A stretch of DNA of 64,000 bases from Cornus controversa. Lineage: Eukaryota; Streptophyta; Magnoliopsida; Cornales; Cornaceae. The DNA is taken from the NCBI GenBank assembly GCA_026545225.1, contig CM048846.1, forward strand, positions 51,266,270-51,330,269, written 5' to 3'. Position 1 is the first letter of the stretch; each line of letters begins with the position of its first letter. The notes beneath the pieces were generated by a model. The model saw only the letters and a list, made by a program, of their open reading frames with translations, did not search any database and was not told where the DNA came from. Below, piece by piece: positions 61,765-64,000 of the stretch. Position numbers and translations under genes: made by a program.

Positions 61765-62625
61765 CTATGACTCAACTAGACTATCCACGCTCAAAATTAG
61801 AGCATCAACAATATCTTCTGTGGCTGCGTTTACAGATTCCTGCTCCCCTTTTCCATTCTTCCTTGGTGTCCGACAGTCTTTCTTTGAATGTCCCTTCTTT
61901 CTGCAATTCCAACAATTGCCAAGAAATTTTCCAGTACTCAACTTGCCTTTACTTTTAGATTTCAATTTACTGCCATCCACGCCTGTTCTTTCAGAAATTC
62001 TTTCTCTGCTCTCTATATTTAGAGTAGATCCAGATGGTTCGCCTGTTTCTCTCCTACAAATTTCTTCACTGAGAATCAAGTCCCGACCATCATCAAACTT
62101 CAACTTCCTTTTTCCAGAAAAAATTCTCACTGCCGTAACAGTACCATTCCAACTTTCTGGTAAAGAGGATAATAAAATCAACGCCCTGATCTCATCATCA
62201 AAATTGATTTCCACAGAGCTCAACTGAGTTGTAACTGTGTTGAACTCGTTTAGATGGTTCGCCATTGACGCACCTTCTGACATCCTCATATTGAATAAAC
62301 GCTGCATCAAATATACCTTATTGGACGCAGAGGGTTTCTCATACATATCTACAAAGACTGCCATCAAACCTGCCGTTGTCTTCTCCTTCGCTATGTTGAA
62401 GGCGACGTTACGAGACAAAGTCAATCGAATAACTCCTAGAGTCTGTCGATTAAGAATAGCCCAATCAGCATCTTTCATGTCTTCTGGTTTCGTTCCTAAA
62501 AGAGGCTGATACAGATTTTTCTGATATAAACAGTCTTCAATCCGCATCTTCCAAAACCCAAAATCTGTTCCGTTGAACTTTCCTTCAATCCTGATCTTTC
62601 CTTCTTTTGCACCCATCGCTCCCAC
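61765..62625 (-). CDS. Copia gag-like open frame (fossil element)
   Basis: An 861-base open frame at the 5' end of the Copia element, 25 bases from its primer site. It has the Copia gag family layout: an N-terminal start KFNGTDFGFWKMRIEDCLYQ, a central helical part, and a CCHC zinc knuckle (CWNCRKKGHSKKDC) near residue 240. In living elements gag packages element RNA. The downstream pol is broken, so this is a relic of a dead element even though the frame is still open. Tork/Tnt1-like affinity is inferred from wording. Confidence 0.85.
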   Translation of the reverse strand: MGAMGAKEGKIRIEGKFNGTDFGFWKMRIEDCLYQKNLYQPLLGTKPEDMKDADWAILNRQTLGVIRLTLSRNVAFNIAKEKTTAGLMAVFVDMYEKPSASNKVYLMQRLFNMRMSEGASMANHLNEFNTVTTQLSSVEINFDDEIRALILLSSLPESWNGTVTAVRIFSGKRKLKFDDGRDLILSEEICRRETGEPSGSTLNIESRERISERTGVDGSKLKSKSKGKLSTGKFLGNCWNCRKKGHSKKDCRTPRKNGKGEQESVNAATEDIVDALILSVDSLVES

Positions 62626-63011
62626 TCGAACCTGAGGCTCTGATACTAGTTGTTGTAAAAATTAATAGAAAAGAAGATCAGACACGCAAACAAAGACACA
62701 CAGATTTACAAGGTTCACCCAAAATCTAGGGTTACGTCCTTGGTGTTGCAGGTTTTCACTATGATGAGAAAAACATAATCCAATTACAGAGAGTTTAAAC
62801 TGTATACATAGGCACCTCCTAGGGCTATATAACAAAGTGTGAAATATCAAAATACCCCTCTAAATAATTCGGGTCAGGGGCAAGCCCCCAAACCCCCACC
62901 TTCCGGGCAAGGGGGCACTGCCTCTAACAACCCTCACCAACTTACAGCGAAGTTGGATACACAAAATTAGGCTAAGGTGTACAGTATAATTAAGCTCCAC
63001 ACTTCGTAACA

Positions 63012-64000
63012 GTTAGTATCCCGTAGTAACCATGAACTTGAGATATGGAGCTTTGGTACGTATCTTTTGTGTGTGTGTGTGTGTGAGTGTGAACCAAATT
63101 CGAGAGAATATGTTGAGTCTTATGTATAGCTTATATGAATTTACATGACTTGTGTGAATTTTAATCTGGTTTGGATTATGTTATATGTTACATTTATAAT
63201 GGAAATGAGCATTATGCATGAATTGTCTTTATGTGTTTGTCAAGTTATAATTGACGTATATGCCATGACTTGAGTGAATTGAGCGTATGAGCTTGTGATT
63301 AGAATGCTAGGGAGCATGACACGTAGTTTGTCGAGCATGATTTGTGTTTTATACATTGAACATGAAATGTGGACTTGAATGGATTGCACGACATGTTAAC
63401 CTTAAGTCATTGAAATTGCTCATCCCCCTACACTAACACTTTTAGGATATAGCAAAGAGGTGGATGATGATGCACAACCATAAGTTGGACTTAAAGTTGA
63501 AGAACTCTTCCTTTTTGGGGTGTTTTTGGTTGAGACTTGTATATAGGTGTCCATGCTAGTTTGTGGCATGTGGACTAGCTTAAAAATTGTGTTTGCACAT
63601 TTGGATTATGGATATATAATAGAACTTTAATGTTCTTTTCATGTATGGTAAGTTTTCAACATTTGAGGCTTGTATAAGAATATGTGTTTTTGAAGCATGT
63701 GTAAGGAATATATGGATTTGTCTTTATGAGATTCAAATGTATATTTTGGAGTATGTGTATGATTTTCATATTGAGTAAACGATCCTAGGTTGTTAGGTTG
63801 AGATTCGAGCTCAAATGGACTATATGTAATGTTGCTGGAGGTTCTGCAGAGCGCATTTTGCATGTGCGAAATGACCGTTTCGCACGATTGAAACCCATTT
63901 TTCGATTGTACGAAGTGGTTGTGAAATATTATAGTTTCTGGGGTCTCTGCAGGAGAAATTTTGTATGTGCAAAACCCCCTTTTCGCATATGCAAAAAATT
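63012..64000 (+). repeat. Outer Tekay-like LTR, right fragment
   Basis: Continuation of 46982-48027 after the Copia insertion. It matches the solo LTR at about 60200-60450 (GGCTCCAAATGGACC vs GAGCTCAAATGGACT; the 'ttgctggaggttc'/'ttgctgggagtcc' phrases; then CGAAATG.CC.TTTCGCAC). It contains (GT)n at about 63068-63090 and runs off the window end. Confidence 0.65.

Larger units (their letters stand above)
48028..63011 (-). mobile_element. Tork-like Ty1-Copia element split by two insertions (fossil)
   Basis: LTRs 48028-48375 and 62651-63011 both run TGTTGT.AAAATTAA...TAACA. A reversed primer site (GCTCTGATACTA, 62637-62648) and a reversed purine tract (ATCTCCCACTTGGAG, 48376) place it on the minus strand. 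TTTAG and GTTAG flanks are a target duplication with one change. Domains in element order: gag, integrase area, reverse transcriptase and RNase H, the last two parts separated by foreign elements. About 30 differences in ~345 aligned LTR bases make it far older than the two intact Gypsy elements. Gag is open over 286 codons; pol has several breaks besides the two insertions. Confidence 0.88.

Noticed and set aside
1-64000. A new defence, toxin or biosynthetic gene cluster
   Set aside because: Apart from the RLP locus, all coding-like sequence that I could identify belongs to transposable elements; nothing supports a clustered pathway.

Overview
This window reads as nuclear DNA of a dicot flowering plant. 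The evidence is one intron-split leucine-rich-repeat receptor-like protein gene with GT/AG exon borders, plant LTR retrotransposons primed by initiator-Met tRNA (Tekay/Del-type Gypsy, Athila-like Gypsy, Tork-like Copia), a Cassandra element carrying 5S rRNA-derived sequence, and several short inverted-repeat elements. The species cannot be named from the sequence alone. There are no operons, CRISPR arrays or bacterial features.

Layout. Bases 1-9150 hold the 3' part of an LRR receptor-like protein (RLP) gene on the + strand: four small LRR exons, a 5-kb intron carrying an old non-autonomous LTR element and a foldback element, and a large last exon. The last exon shows deletion scars with frame changes, so the locus is best called a pseudogene. 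Bases 9873-20073 are a Tekay-type Gypsy element with nearly identical 3.4-kb LTRs and a perfect GAAAC target duplication, but an eroded interior. A Cassandra element follows at 20381-21054. Bases 21500-27000 are a mosaic of a duplicated AT-rich module and at least three MITE-like elements, two of which have an 'empty' paralogous copy in the window. Bases 27380-29119 and 39483-42230 form one very AT-rich, degenerate repeat block split by a second young Tekay-type element (29120-39482, minus strand, TATAC target duplication).

Bases 42230-46981 hold fossils: a Copia tail, a small TRIM with three LTR copies, the C-terminal remnant of a Mutator-like transposase, and a probable Athila-type solo LTR. 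From about 46982 to the window end lies a three-level nest. A Tekay-like LTR is split by a Copia element (48028-63011, minus strand). That Copia element is itself split by an Athila-like Gypsy (48627-55972) and by a 2.9-kb Tekay-like solo LTR (58148-61052). Target duplications, some exact and some with one mismatch, mark each junction and give the order of events.

The only host gene recognised is the RLP locus, a cell-surface receptor type used in immunity or development; everything else is transposable-element DNA or unassigned intergenic sequence. I found no convincing new biological system. The best leads are hairpins in the Athila-like element whose two arms change together between copies, two young Gypsy elements whose ends are fresh but whose coding interiors are eroded (implying mobilisation in trans), the 5S-bearing Cassandra copy, and the compensated frame changes in the receptor gene.
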